From the NCBI GenBank assembly GCA_041389495.1, contig JAWKRT010000001.1:434001-498000 (forward strand): a stretch of 64,000 bases of DNA, read 5' to 3'. The translations under genes and the position numbers were made by a program. Shown one piece after another: positions 1-8,283 of the stretch; the stretch's first letter is position 1, and each line of letters starts with the position of its first letter. The notes beneath the pieces were generated by a model that had not been told where the DNA came from, searched no databases, and worked only from the letters and a program-made list of their open reading frames with translations. Source of the stretch: Myxococcota bacterium. GTDB taxonomy: Bacteria; Myxococcota_A; UBA9160; UBA4427.

Positions 1-164
1 CCCTTCAGCACCTCCTTCGAGAGAGGCGGGCGGTCGTACGGCATCGCGCTCTCGTCGCCGACGAGCGCGAGCGCGCCGTCGTAGCCGAGCTGGCGGAGCG
101 CCTCGGCGGCGCGCAGCCCGGCGAGCGATGCGCCGATGACGGCGACCCGTTCGAGCTTTCCCAA
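1..164 (-). CDS. NAD(P)/FAD-dependent oxidoreductase, ferredoxin-reductase-like (N-terminus, partial)
   Basis: Only the first 54 codons are inside the window; the rest lies beyond base 1. Read on the minus strand, the product begins with a dinucleotide-binding fold (VAVIGASLAGLRAAEALR, a GxxxxG-type FAD loop), followed by LVGDESAMPYDRPPLSKEVL. The YDRPPLSK stretch is typical of putidaredoxin/rubredoxin reductase-type flavoproteins, which pass electrons from NAD(P)H to a ferredoxin or rubredoxin. The start is taken as TTG at 164-162 because GGAGGAG lies just upstream with good spacing and no ATG or GTG is available. It could serve the P450s near 28-32 kb, but that is speculation. Confidence 0.75.
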   Translation of the reverse strand, partial: MGKLERVAVIGASLAGLRAAEALRQLGYDGALALVGDESAMPYDRPPLSKEVLK

Positions 165-337
165 CGCGAACTCCTCCTCGGCGCGGAGCCGTGCCGCGCG
201 GCGCGGATCGCCGCGGGCACTCGCTGCACGCGTGCGGGACACGGGGCCGGCCGGCGCGGCGGCGCGCGCGGCCGGGCGCGCGGCAGCATACCAGCGAGCC
301 GCGCCGGCCCGAACGGCCCGAAGGCGCCGCCTCCCGA

Positions 338-376
338 CTGCAGCGATGCGGCTGCACTGAAGTGCCGACGCTGCAG
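338..376. promoter_or_regulatory. Nested inverted repeat, candidate enhancer (UAS) for NtrC-type activator
   Basis: Outer arms CTGCAGCG (338-345) and CGCTGCAG (369-376) enclose inner arms GCAC (354-357) and GTGC (362-365) around TGAA. The element ends about 50 bases upstream of the -24 box at 429, roughly where enhancer sites of sigma-54 activators are found. Binding by the response regulator encoded at 2891 is inference. Confidence 0.4.
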
Positions 377-427
377 CTCCGGGGCGGCACGGATGCCGTA
401 AGTCCCTGATTTCACGAGCCTCCATCC

Positions 428-443
428 GGGCACGGGGCTTGCG
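428..443 (+). promoter_or_regulatory. Sigma-54 -24/-12 promoter of the kinase-regulator-pspA operon
   Basis: The sequence GGGCACGGGGCTTGCG matches the sigma-54 consensus TGGCACG-N4-TTGC at all core positions except the first T. GG (429-430) and GC (441-442) have the required 10 bases between them. Transcription would start near 454, leaving a leader of about 155 bases before the first kinase at 610. The operon encodes its own sigma-54 activator, which fits autoregulation. Confidence 0.65.
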
Positions 444-609
444 ATGAGCGGCCGCCATGCGCGGCTGGCACCATGCGGCGGACCGGGATCGAGGCCCCTT
501 CGAGGCCGCGTCGGCCTGCTCGTCCCGGGTGCCCGGAGCGCCCCGGGCGGCGGCGCGCGCGCACACGGCGCGCGCGCGTGCGGAGCGCGAAGGGACCGGA
601 GAGGTCGCG

Positions 610-1710
610 ATGGACCACCGCGACGCGCGCCGCCTCGCGCGCGACGAACGGCGCGAGGAGCGCCGCGAGGCGCGGGACGCGCGTCGCGGACGCAAGCGGC
701 GCGAGCCGCTGTCGCCGGACGAGCGGCGCCTGCGCGACGCGCGCCGCCGCGCCGGTCGCCGGGCCGGCTTCTACACGCACTTCATCGCGTTCGCGACGAC
801 GCTCGCGCTGCTGGTCGTCGCGACGCGGAGCGCGCGCGTCGTCGCGATCGTCGCCGCCGGCTGGGGCATCGGCGTCGCGCTCCACTACTTCGGCGCCATC
901 CTCGCGCCGCGCCTCCGGCAGCGCTGGATCGACGACGAGCTGCAGCGCAGCGCGCCGTCGCGCGTCGACGCGCAGCGGCGCCGCGTGGAGCAGGAGAAGG
1001 TGCGATCGCTCGAAGAGCTCTCGGCGTCGATCGCGCACGAGATCCGGAATCCCATCACCGCCGCGAAGAGCCTCGTCGCGCAGATGGGCGAGGACCCGAC
1101 GTCGGGCGAGAACGTCGAGTACGCGCGCGTCGCGCTCGGCGAGCTCGACCGCGTCGAGCGCTCGATCTCGCACCTGCTCCGGTACGCGCGCGACGAGGAG
1201 CTGCGCGTCGAGGTCGTCGACGTCGCCGGCCTCGTGCGGTCGGCGCTCGAGACGTTCCGCGACCGCATCGCGCGCGACGGCGTTCGCGTCGACGTCGACG
1301 TCGACGCGGCGGGCTTCGTGCGCGGCGATGCCGACAAGCTCCGACGCGCCGTCATCAACCTCGTGGCGAACGCGCTCGACGCGATGGGCGACGACGACGG
1401 CGCCCGCTCTCCCGTCCTGTCCGTGTCGGCGGGCGAGAACCTGGCCGGCACCGAGGCGTGGGTGCGCGTGCGCGACAGCGGGCCGGGCATGAGCGGCTCG
1501 ACGCTCGAGCGCGTGTTCGACCCGTTCTTCACGACCAAGGATTCCGGAACCGGGCTCGGGCTCGCGCTCGCCCGCAAGCTCGTCGAGGCGCACGGCGGGA
1601 GCCTCGAGGCGGTGTCGGAGCCGGGCGTCGGCAGCGAGTTCGTGCTCGTCCTGCCGCGCGACCCCGACCCGAGCGACCACGCGCGCACGACGACGGGAGG
1701 AAGGCGATGA
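610..1710 (+). CDS. Sensor histidine kinase (membrane, first of tandem pair)
   Basis: 366 residues. A very basic N-terminus (1-50) is followed by two hydrophobic segments (about 54-72 and 77-98) resembling the short 2TM membrane domain found on some kinases. Then come a dimerisation/phosphoacceptor helix with H143 in SASIAHEIRNPITAAKSL and an HATPase domain with the N box (NLVANALDAM), G1 box (RDSGPGM), F box (FDPFFT) and G2 box (GTGLGLAL). It should autophosphorylate and pass phosphate to the NtrC-type regulator at 2891. ATG 610 is chosen because GGAGAGG precedes it; the longer frame back to 457 is unlikely. The stop overlaps the next start (ATGA, 1707-1710), so the two kinases are translationally coupled. 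The sensed signal is unknown; there is no periplasmic domain, so it may sense the membrane itself. Confidence 0.85.
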   Translation: MDHRDARRLARDERREERREARDARRGRKRREPLSPDERRLRDARRRAGRRAGFYTHFIAFATTLALLVVATRSARVVAIVAAGWGIGVALHYFGAILAPRLRQRWIDDELQRSAPSRVDAQRRRVEQEKVRSLEELSASIAHEIRNPITAAKSLVAQMGEDPTSGENVEYARVALGELDRVERSISHLLRYARDEELRVEVVDVAGLVRSALETFRDRIARDGVRVDVDVDAAGFVRGDADKLRRAVINLVANALDAMGDDDGARSPVLSVSAGENLAGTEAWVRVRDSGPGMSGSTLERVFDPFFTTKDSGTGLGLALARKLVEAHGGSLEAVSEPGVGSEFVLVLPRDPDPSDHARTTTGGRR

Positions 1711-2890
1711 TGGATCGCGCCGCGGCGCCGCTGGCGTCCGTGCACTGGGACGAGGAGGTGGAGGCGATGTCGAGCCCGCCCGAGGACGAGGCGCCGCGCC
1801 GACACCGGCGGCACGGGCGCGCGAAGCGGCGACGCGAGGCGCGCGCGCAGGCCGAGCTCGACCGCGCGCACGAGCGCGAGCTGCGCGGCCTGCGCATGCG
1901 CGAGCTCGCCGACGTCGACCCCGCGCTGCTCTCCGACGACGAGCGCGCCTATCTCGAGGCGCACCGCAGCGCGGAGGAGAAGGTCGCGCTCATGCGCGAC
2001 CTCGCGAAGCCCGCGCTGATCACGACGATCCTGCTCGTGCTCGTCTGGCCGGTCGGCGTGGTCGCGCTGCTCTACAACGCCTGGCGGCACGGCCGGCGCG
2101 CGTACCGCGTGTTCGTCGAGCCCGAGCTGCGCGACCGCTTCGTCGACGGCGAGGTCTCGAAACGGCTCGACCAGCGCGTGCAGGCGCAGCGGCGCGCGAT
2201 CGAGACGGAGCACGCGCGTTCGCTCGAGAAGCTCTCCGCCTCGATCGCGCACGAGATCCGCAACCCGATCACGGCCGCGAAGAGCCTCGTGCAGCAGATG
2301 GGCGAGGAGCCGGGCTCCTCGGACAACGTCGAGTACGCGCGCATCGCGCTCGGCGAGCTCGAGCGCGTCGAGCGCTCGGTGTCGCACCTGCTGCGCTTCG
2401 CACGCGAGGAGGAGCGGCGCGAGCAGCCCGTGCTGCTCGGCGACGTGCTCGCCTCGGCGCTCGAGACGTTCCGCGAGCGCGCCGAGCGCGAGGGCGTCGC
2501 GATCGAGCGCAGCTACGACTGCGACGGCGCGGTGACGGGCGACCCCGAGCAGCTGCGCCGCATCGCGATCAACCTCGTGGGCAACGCCATCGACGCGCTG
2601 TGCGAGGCGCGCACCCCGTCGCCCCGCGTCGAGGTCGCCCTCGGCGAGAACCTCGCCGGCACGCACGTCTGGATGCGCGTGCGCGACAACGGCCCGGGCA
2701 TGGAGCCCGACGTCGCGGCGCGCGTCTTCGACCCGTTCTTCACGGCGAAGACCTCGGGAACCGGCCTCGGGCTCCCCATCACGAGGAAGCTCGTCGAGGC
2801 GCACGGCGGAGCGATCGAGGTGGCGAGCGAGCCGGGGCGCGGCACCGAGCTCCTCGTGACGCTCCCGAAGCGCGCGCAGGCGGACGCGCG

Positions 2891-2894
<4 letters not shown>
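1707..2894 (+). CDS. Sensor histidine kinase (second of tandem pair)
   Basis: 395 residues. A charged N-terminus of about 95 residues precedes one hydrophobic stretch (about 103-124), then a linker, H182 in the same SASIAHEIRNPITAAKSL motif as the upstream kinase, and an HATPase domain (NLVGNAIDAL, RDNGPGM, FDPFFTAK, GTGLGLPI). The catalytic halves of the two kinases are clearly paralogous, including the shared NVEYARxALGELxRVERS segment, while the N-termini differ. A gene duplication with divergence of the sensing part is the simple reading. ATG 1707 and 1710 are both possible; GGGAGGAAGG precedes them. It overlaps the regulator gene by ATGA at 2891-2894. Confidence 0.85.
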
Positions 2895-4303
<1,409 letters not shown>

Positions 4304-4325
4304 GCCGCCGATGGAGGTACCGACG

Positions 4326-5078
4326 ATGACGAAGAGCGACGAACGACCGGGGATGTGGTCCCGCTTCCGGAGTCTCGCGCACGGCCTGTTCGCGGGCTGG
4401 GTGCGGCGGCGCGAGAACCGGAGCCCCGAGCTCGTCTACGAGCAGGCGATCGAGGGGCGCGTGCGGCAGTACCGCGAGCTCAAGCAGGCGGTCGCCGGGA
4501 TCCTCTACATGCGCACCAAGCTCGAGGGCGAGATCGGCGAGCGGCGCGCGGAGATCGCGCGCCTCCACGACGACATCCGGCGCGCCGTGCGCGGCGGGAA
4601 GGAGGAGATCGCGGTCACGCTGATCGCGCAGAAGCAGTCGCTGTTCGAGGATCTCGAGCGCGCCGAGGCCGACCTCGAGAGCGTGCGCGGCGAGGCGGCC
4701 GAGGCGAAGAACAACCTCGTGCGCTTCCGCGAGGAGATCCGGTCGCTCGTGCGCGAGAAGGGGCGCATGCTGGCGACGCTCGCGAACGCGCAGGCGCGCC
4801 GCCGGCTCCAGTTCGCACTCGAGGGCATGTCGGTCGACGCGGAGATGGCGGCGCTCGAGAGCGTGCGCGAGCACATCGGGCGCATGGCGACGGAAGGGCG
4901 CATCGACCACGAGCTCGGCGACGACGGCTCGCTGCGCCGCAAGCTTCGCGCCTTCCGCGACGAGGCGCGGTACGAGTCCGCGCGCGCCGAGCTCGCGCAG
5001 GTGAAGGCGGAGCTCGGCCGCAACGTGCTGCCCGCGACGGCGCGCGTCGCGGCGGCCGGCGTCGCCGCAGCCGGCTGA
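4326..5078 (+). CDS. pspA: PspA/IM30 family membrane-stress protein
   Basis: 250 residues, close to the usual PspA length. The product is almost entirely charged, heptad-rich helix (coiled coil from about 40 to 190), as in PspA/Vipp1 proteins that assemble as ESCRT-III-like scaffolds on the inner membrane face. The N-terminal segment WSRFRSLAHGLFAGWVRRREN could be the membrane-contacting helix. Start ATG 4326 is preferred over ATG 4311 because GGAGG (4313-4317) then acts as ribosome site. It lies 22 bases after the regulator and before a strong hairpin, so it closes the operon. The C-terminal AAAGVAAAG tail is alanine-rich and probably disordered. Confidence 0.82.
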   Translation: MTKSDERPGMWSRFRSLAHGLFAGWVRRRENRSPELVYEQAIEGRVRQYRELKQAVAGILYMRTKLEGEIGERRAEIARLHDDIRRAVRGGKEEIAVTLIAQKQSLFEDLERAEADLESVRGEAAEAKNNLVRFREEIRSLVREKGRMLATLANAQARRRLQFALEGMSVDAEMAALESVREHIGRMATEGRIDHELGDDGSLRRKLRAFRDEARYESARAELAQVKAELGRNVLPATARVAAAGVAAAG

Positions 5079-5109
5079 GCGCAGCCTCGAGCCCGAACGG
5101 GCCATGCGA

Positions 5110-5139
5110 GGGCCGCACCGCCGGAGCGCGGTGCGGCCC
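5110..5139 (+). terminator. Hairpin terminator after pspA
   Basis: Perfect 12-bp stem: GGGCCGCACCGC (5110-5121) pairs with GCGGTGCGGCCC (5128-5139), loop CGGAGC. Only TTCG follows, so there is no full U-tract, as is common in GC-rich genomes. Confidence 0.7.
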
Positions 5140-5177
5140 TTCGCCGTCCGGCGCCGCGAGAGGCGCGGCGCCGATGC

Positions 5178-5183
5178 TATGTT
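5178..5183 (+). promoter_or_regulatory. Candidate -10 element (TATGTT)
   Basis: TATGTT stands out in GC-rich sequence 33 bases before the GTG start at 5217. No clear -35 is seen. Confidence 0.35.
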
Positions 5184-5216
5184 GCCCCGCCGCCGGACGC
5201 GCGGCGGAGGTCGACC

Positions 5217-5879
5217 GTGGAGCTGCTGCTCGTCCGCCATGGCCTGCCGCTGCGCGTCGAGCGCGCGGACGGCCGCCCCGCGGACCCGTCGCTCGCGCCC
5301 GAGGGCGTGTGGCAGGCCCGGCGCGTCGCGCGTTTCCTCGCTCGCGAGCGCATCGCCGCCGTCGTGGCGAGCCCGCTCCGCCGTGCGAAGGAGACGGCCG
5401 CGCCGCTCGCGGAGGCGCTCGGCCTCGACGTCGCGGTCGAGCCCCGCATCCGCGAGGCGGATGCCGACGCGTCGTCCTACGTCCCGCTCGAGGAGCTCAA
5501 GCGCGACGATCGCGCGGCCTGGGAGGCCGCGATCCGCGGCGGCATCTTCGGCGGCGGCGATCCGCGCGCGTTCCAGCGCGACGTCGTCGACGCGCTCGAA
5601 GGCGTGATCGCATCGCACCCCGGAGGCCGCGTCGCCGTCTTCTGCCACGGCGGCGTGATCAACGCGTGGGCCGCGCACGTGCTCGGCATCGACGACCTGC
5701 TCTTCCTCGACGCGCGCTACACGAGCGTGAGCCGCTTCCTCGCGGCGTCGAGCGGCGAGCGGTCGGTCGCGAGCCTCAACGAGACCGCGCACCTGCGGGC
5801 CGACCTCTTCGACGACGTCCCCGACGTCTCCGATGGCGTCGACGCGGCCGCGCGCGGTGGCGCGACGGCCGCGCGATGA
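5217..5879 (+). CDS. Histidine phosphatase family protein (phosphoglycerate mutase-like)
   Basis: 220 residues. The RHG catalytic motif is at the very N-terminus (LLLVRHGLP, R7-H8), a second conserved arginine lies in ASPLRRAKETA, and the second catalytic histidine is in VAVFCHGGVINAW. This arrangement defines the phosphoglycerate mutase/acid phosphatase superfamily, which works through a phosphohistidine; the substrate cannot be told from sequence. Start GTG 5217 has GGCGGAGG upstream. The stop overlaps the next ATG (5876-5879), coupling it to a small membrane protein. Confidence 0.85.
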   Translation: MELLLVRHGLPLRVERADGRPADPSLAPEGVWQARRVARFLARERIAAVVASPLRRAKETAAPLAEALGLDVAVEPRIREADADASSYVPLEELKRDDRAAWEAAIRGGIFGGGDPRAFQRDVVDALEGVIASHPGGRVAVFCHGGVINAWAAHVLGIDDLLFLDARYTSVSRFLAASSGERSVASLNETAHLRADLFDDVPDVSDGVDAAARGGATAAR

Positions 5880-6262
5880 GCGCGGACGCAGCGGTCGCCG
5901 TCGCGCTCGTCGGGGCGCTGGCGACGGCCTTCGCCGCCCGCGCCGTGCTCCGCGGGAAACGTCCGGGCGCCTTCGCGCGCGCGGCTCGCGCCGACGAGCC
6001 CGCGAGCTCCCGCGCGCGCGACGGCGTCGGCGACGGTGCCTCCGACGTCGCCCCGACGATCGACGCCGATCACGCCTTCCTGCTCGCGCGCTGCGCGGGC
6101 GACGAGGGCGAGGTGTTCCGGCGGCTCGAGGCCGAGATCCGTCGCAACCCCTCGCTCGACGAGCGGGAGGCCTATCGCCGCGCAGTGCGCACGTGGTTCC
6201 TCGAAGCCCGCGGCGGCACGCACGGCACGATCGGCGAAGGGGTCGAGGACGTCTGGCTCTGA
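5876..6262 (+). CDS. Small membrane-anchored protein of unknown function
   Basis: 128 residues, not recognised. An N-terminal hydrophobic helix (about 3-22) is followed by an Ala/Arg/Asp-rich linker and a soluble segment from about 60 on (DADHAFLLARCAGDEGEVFRRLEAEIRRNPSLDEREAYRRAVRTWF). Likely single-pass with a small helical cytoplasmic domain. It is coupled by ATGA to the phosphatase, suggesting a joint role. Confidence 0.65.
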   Translation: MSADAAVAVALVGALATAFAARAVLRGKRPGAFARAARADEPASSRARDGVGDGASDVAPTIDADHAFLLARCAGDEGEVFRRLEAEIRRNPSLDEREAYRRAVRTWFLEARGGTHGTIGEGVEDVWL

Positions 6263-6385
6263 GGCCGGGCGCGTCCGCCCTCGGTCGTTCCCCCGAGAGT
6301 TGCTCGCATAACACTGGATTCTTCCGTTGAGACTCAAGCCGGCAGCTTCCGCTCCCGATGGCGGCCCGCAGGAGGGATTCGCATC

Positions 6386-7234
6386 GTGCGGCACCTGCTC
6401 GCCTTCATGTCTCCGGGGCGTCCGTGCTTTCCCGAGGCGCTGAGCGCCGGGGACCCGGTCGAGCGCCATGTCTACATGCAGCTGACCGTCGAGCGCTTCG
6501 ACGCGCTCGACCGTCCGCTGCGCGTCCTCGAAGTGGGGAGCTGGCTCGGCTTCTCGGCCCTGACCTGGGCCGAGGCGCTCGCCCGCCGCGCGCACGGGGG
6601 CAGCGTGCTCTGCGTCGACCCCTGGGCGCCCTATCACACGGACGAGGACGCGCGCACGCTCGACTTCCCGCTCCGCATGGATGCCGCGCTGCGCGCCGAC
6701 ATCCCCTACGAGGTCTTCCTCCACAACGTCCGCTGTGCGCCGCGCGGCGTCCCGATCGACCACCTGCGCGGCCGCAGCCGCGACGTGCTCCGCTACCTGC
6801 GCGACGGCTGGTTCGACGTCGTGTACGTCGACGGCTCGCACTACTACGAGGACGTGCTCGTCGACCTGCGCGAGGCGCTCCGCGTCACGCGCGCCGGCGG
6901 CATCGTCTGCGGCGACGACCTCGAGCGGCAGATCGGAGACGACGACGCCGCGCGCGGAATCGAGGGCGTGTCGCTCGACGAGGTCGTGCGCGACGACGGC
7001 ACCGACACGAAGCTCCTGCCGCGCGAGCGCTGGTACCACCCGGGCGTCACGCGCGCCGTCGACGAGGTGCTCGGACGCGTCTCGGCCTGGGACGGCTACT
7101 GGGCGGTCGAGCGCACCGCGGAAGGCGTGCGCGACGTCGCGCTCGCGCCCGGGCGCGTCTTCGTGCCGCGTCACTTCGGCCCCGAGGCCACGCGCCGCCT
7201 GCGCGTTCCCGCCGCGAGCTGGAGCGTCGCGTGA
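6386..7234 (+). CDS. Class I SAM-dependent methyltransferase (Methyltransf_24-like)
   Basis: 282 residues. The Rossmann motif I appears as LRVLEVGSWLGFSALTWAEAL (about 45-65), then an acidic end to strand 2 (SVLCVDPWAPYHTDED), then FDVVYVDGSHYYEDVLVDLREALRVTRAGGIVCGDD, which matches class I methyltransferases of the Methyltransf_24 type common in sugar and polysaccharide clusters. GTG 6386 has GGAGG upstream. The 123-base region before it is the most AT-rich patch nearby and probably carries the cluster promoter. It overlaps the next glycosyltransferase by GTGA (7231-7234). Confidence 0.82.
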   Translation: MRHLLAFMSPGRPCFPEALSAGDPVERHVYMQLTVERFDALDRPLRVLEVGSWLGFSALTWAEALARRAHGGSVLCVDPWAPYHTDEDARTLDFPLRMDAALRADIPYEVFLHNVRCAPRGVPIDHLRGRSRDVLRYLRDGWFDVVYVDGSHYYEDVLVDLREALRVTRAGGIVCGDDLERQIGDDDAARGIEGVSLDEVVRDDGTDTKLLPRERWYHPGVTRAVDEVLGRVSAWDGYWAVERTAEGVRDVALAPGRVFVPRHFGPEATRRLRVPAASWSVA

Positions 7235-8283
7235 AGGACGTCCTCGTCGTCGTCTGCACGCCGGACCTGCGCCGCGAGTCGGCGCGCCGCTGCATCGAGT
7301 CGGTGCGCGCGACGGACCTCGGGCGCGCCGAGCTGCTCGTCGTCGACAACGCGTTCGACCCGGCGTTCCACCACGCGGCGACGATGGAGCAGATCCGCGT
7401 GCTCGCGGGCGACCGCCCGGTCGTGTTCCTCGACGACGACGTCGAGATCGACACACCCGACTGGCTCGCGCGCCTGTTCGCGACGCGCGACGCGACCGAC
7501 GCGCTCGTCGTCGGCTGCCGCCACCGCTCGCCGGGCGGCGAGCCGAACCACGTCGGCGCGCTCGTGTTCGAGGACGGCTCGACGGAGATCCTGTGCGAGC
7601 GCCCGGCCGCGGCGGGCCCGGGCCCCTTCGTGCCGGCCGTGAGCAGCGCGGTCGTGCTCCTGCCCGAGCCCTCGCGCGTCGCGTTCGATCTGCGGTTCGC
7701 GAAGTACCAGCACGATCTCGACCTCGGGATGCAGGCGTGGCGACAGGGCCGTCGCGTCGCGTGCTGCGACGAGCTCGAGGTCGTCCACGTGATGGGCGGC
7801 TACGCGATGTCGCGCCCCGAGGTCTTCAACCGCTTCTGGCCCGACGCATTCGCATTCCGCGACAAGTGGGCCGCGTTCGCGGCCGGCGGCCTCTACGAGC
7901 GGCCCGAGCTCGCGGGCTTCGCCGCGTCGGCGCGCGGCACGAACTGGCTCGTCCTGTACAACCACGCGTCGAGCGTGCAGCGCTCCGATCCGGACGCGGC
8001 GCGCCGCGCGTTCTGGCGCATCGCGCGCGAGTGCCCGACGCCCGAGCGCGCGGCCGGCGCCTACTTCCATCTCTACGAGATCGACGGAGATCCCGTCTGT
8101 CTCGAAGCCTGCCTCGAACGCGAGCCCGCGCACCGCAAGGCGCGCGAGCTCCTCGAACTCCACCGACGGGAGGACACCCAGTGCGCGACCTCAAGACCCT
8201 CAAGCTCACGGTCGGAATCGCCCCTCGGCGCGACCTCGAGCCCGCCGCCCTCGAGCGGCTGGGCACGCTCGCCTTCGACCTGA
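7231..8283 (+). CDS. Glycosyltransferase-like protein (GT-A fold)
   Basis: 350 residues. It starts with VKDVLVVVCTPD and LLVVDNAFDP, and has VVFLDDDVEI at about 70-80, matching the metal/nucleotide-sugar DxD site of GT2-like enzymes. A later KYQHDLDLGMQAW segment resembles the acceptor-side ED motif. The N-terminus lacks the usual SYN motif, so it is a divergent member. The last 34 codons overlap out of frame with the radical SAM gene starting at 8181; that tail (from QCATSRPSSS) is low complexity and likely unstructured. Role inferred from context: adding a sugar to a surface glycan or peptide modified by the neighbouring enzymes. Confidence 0.68.
   Translation: MKDVLVVVCTPDLRRESARRCIESVRATDLGRAELLVVDNAFDPAFHHAATMEQIRVLAGDRPVVFLDDDVEIDTPDWLARLFATRDATDALVVGCRHRSPGGEPNHVGALVFEDGSTEILCERPAAAGPGPFVPAVSSAVVLLPEPSRVAFDLRFAKYQHDLDLGMQAWRQGRRVACCDELEVVHVMGGYAMSRPEVFNRFWPDAFAFRDKWAAFAAGGLYERPELAGFAASARGTNWLVLYNHASSVQRSDPDAARRAFWRIARECPTPERAAGAYFHLYEIDGDPVCLEACLEREPAHRKARELLELHRREDTQCATSRPSSSRSESPLGATSSPPPSSGWARSPST

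Larger units (their letters stand above)
165..609. other. Divergent intergenic region holding sigma-54 promoter
   Basis: These 445 bases separate the minus-strand flavoprotein from the plus-strand kinase operon. No convincing gene is seen: the two short plus-strand frames lack a ribosome site and known motifs. The useful content is a nested dyad at 338-376 and a -24/-12 promoter at 428-443, both listed separately. The rest is GC-rich low-complexity sequence. Confidence 0.6.

Noticed and set aside
466..480. TGGCACC as a second sigma-54 promoter
   Set aside because: The GC element is one base out of register; the site at 428-443 has correct spacing.
457..609. Longer first kinase starting at 457
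   Set aside because: No ribosome site; residues are low-complexity, and ATG 610 has GGAGAGG.
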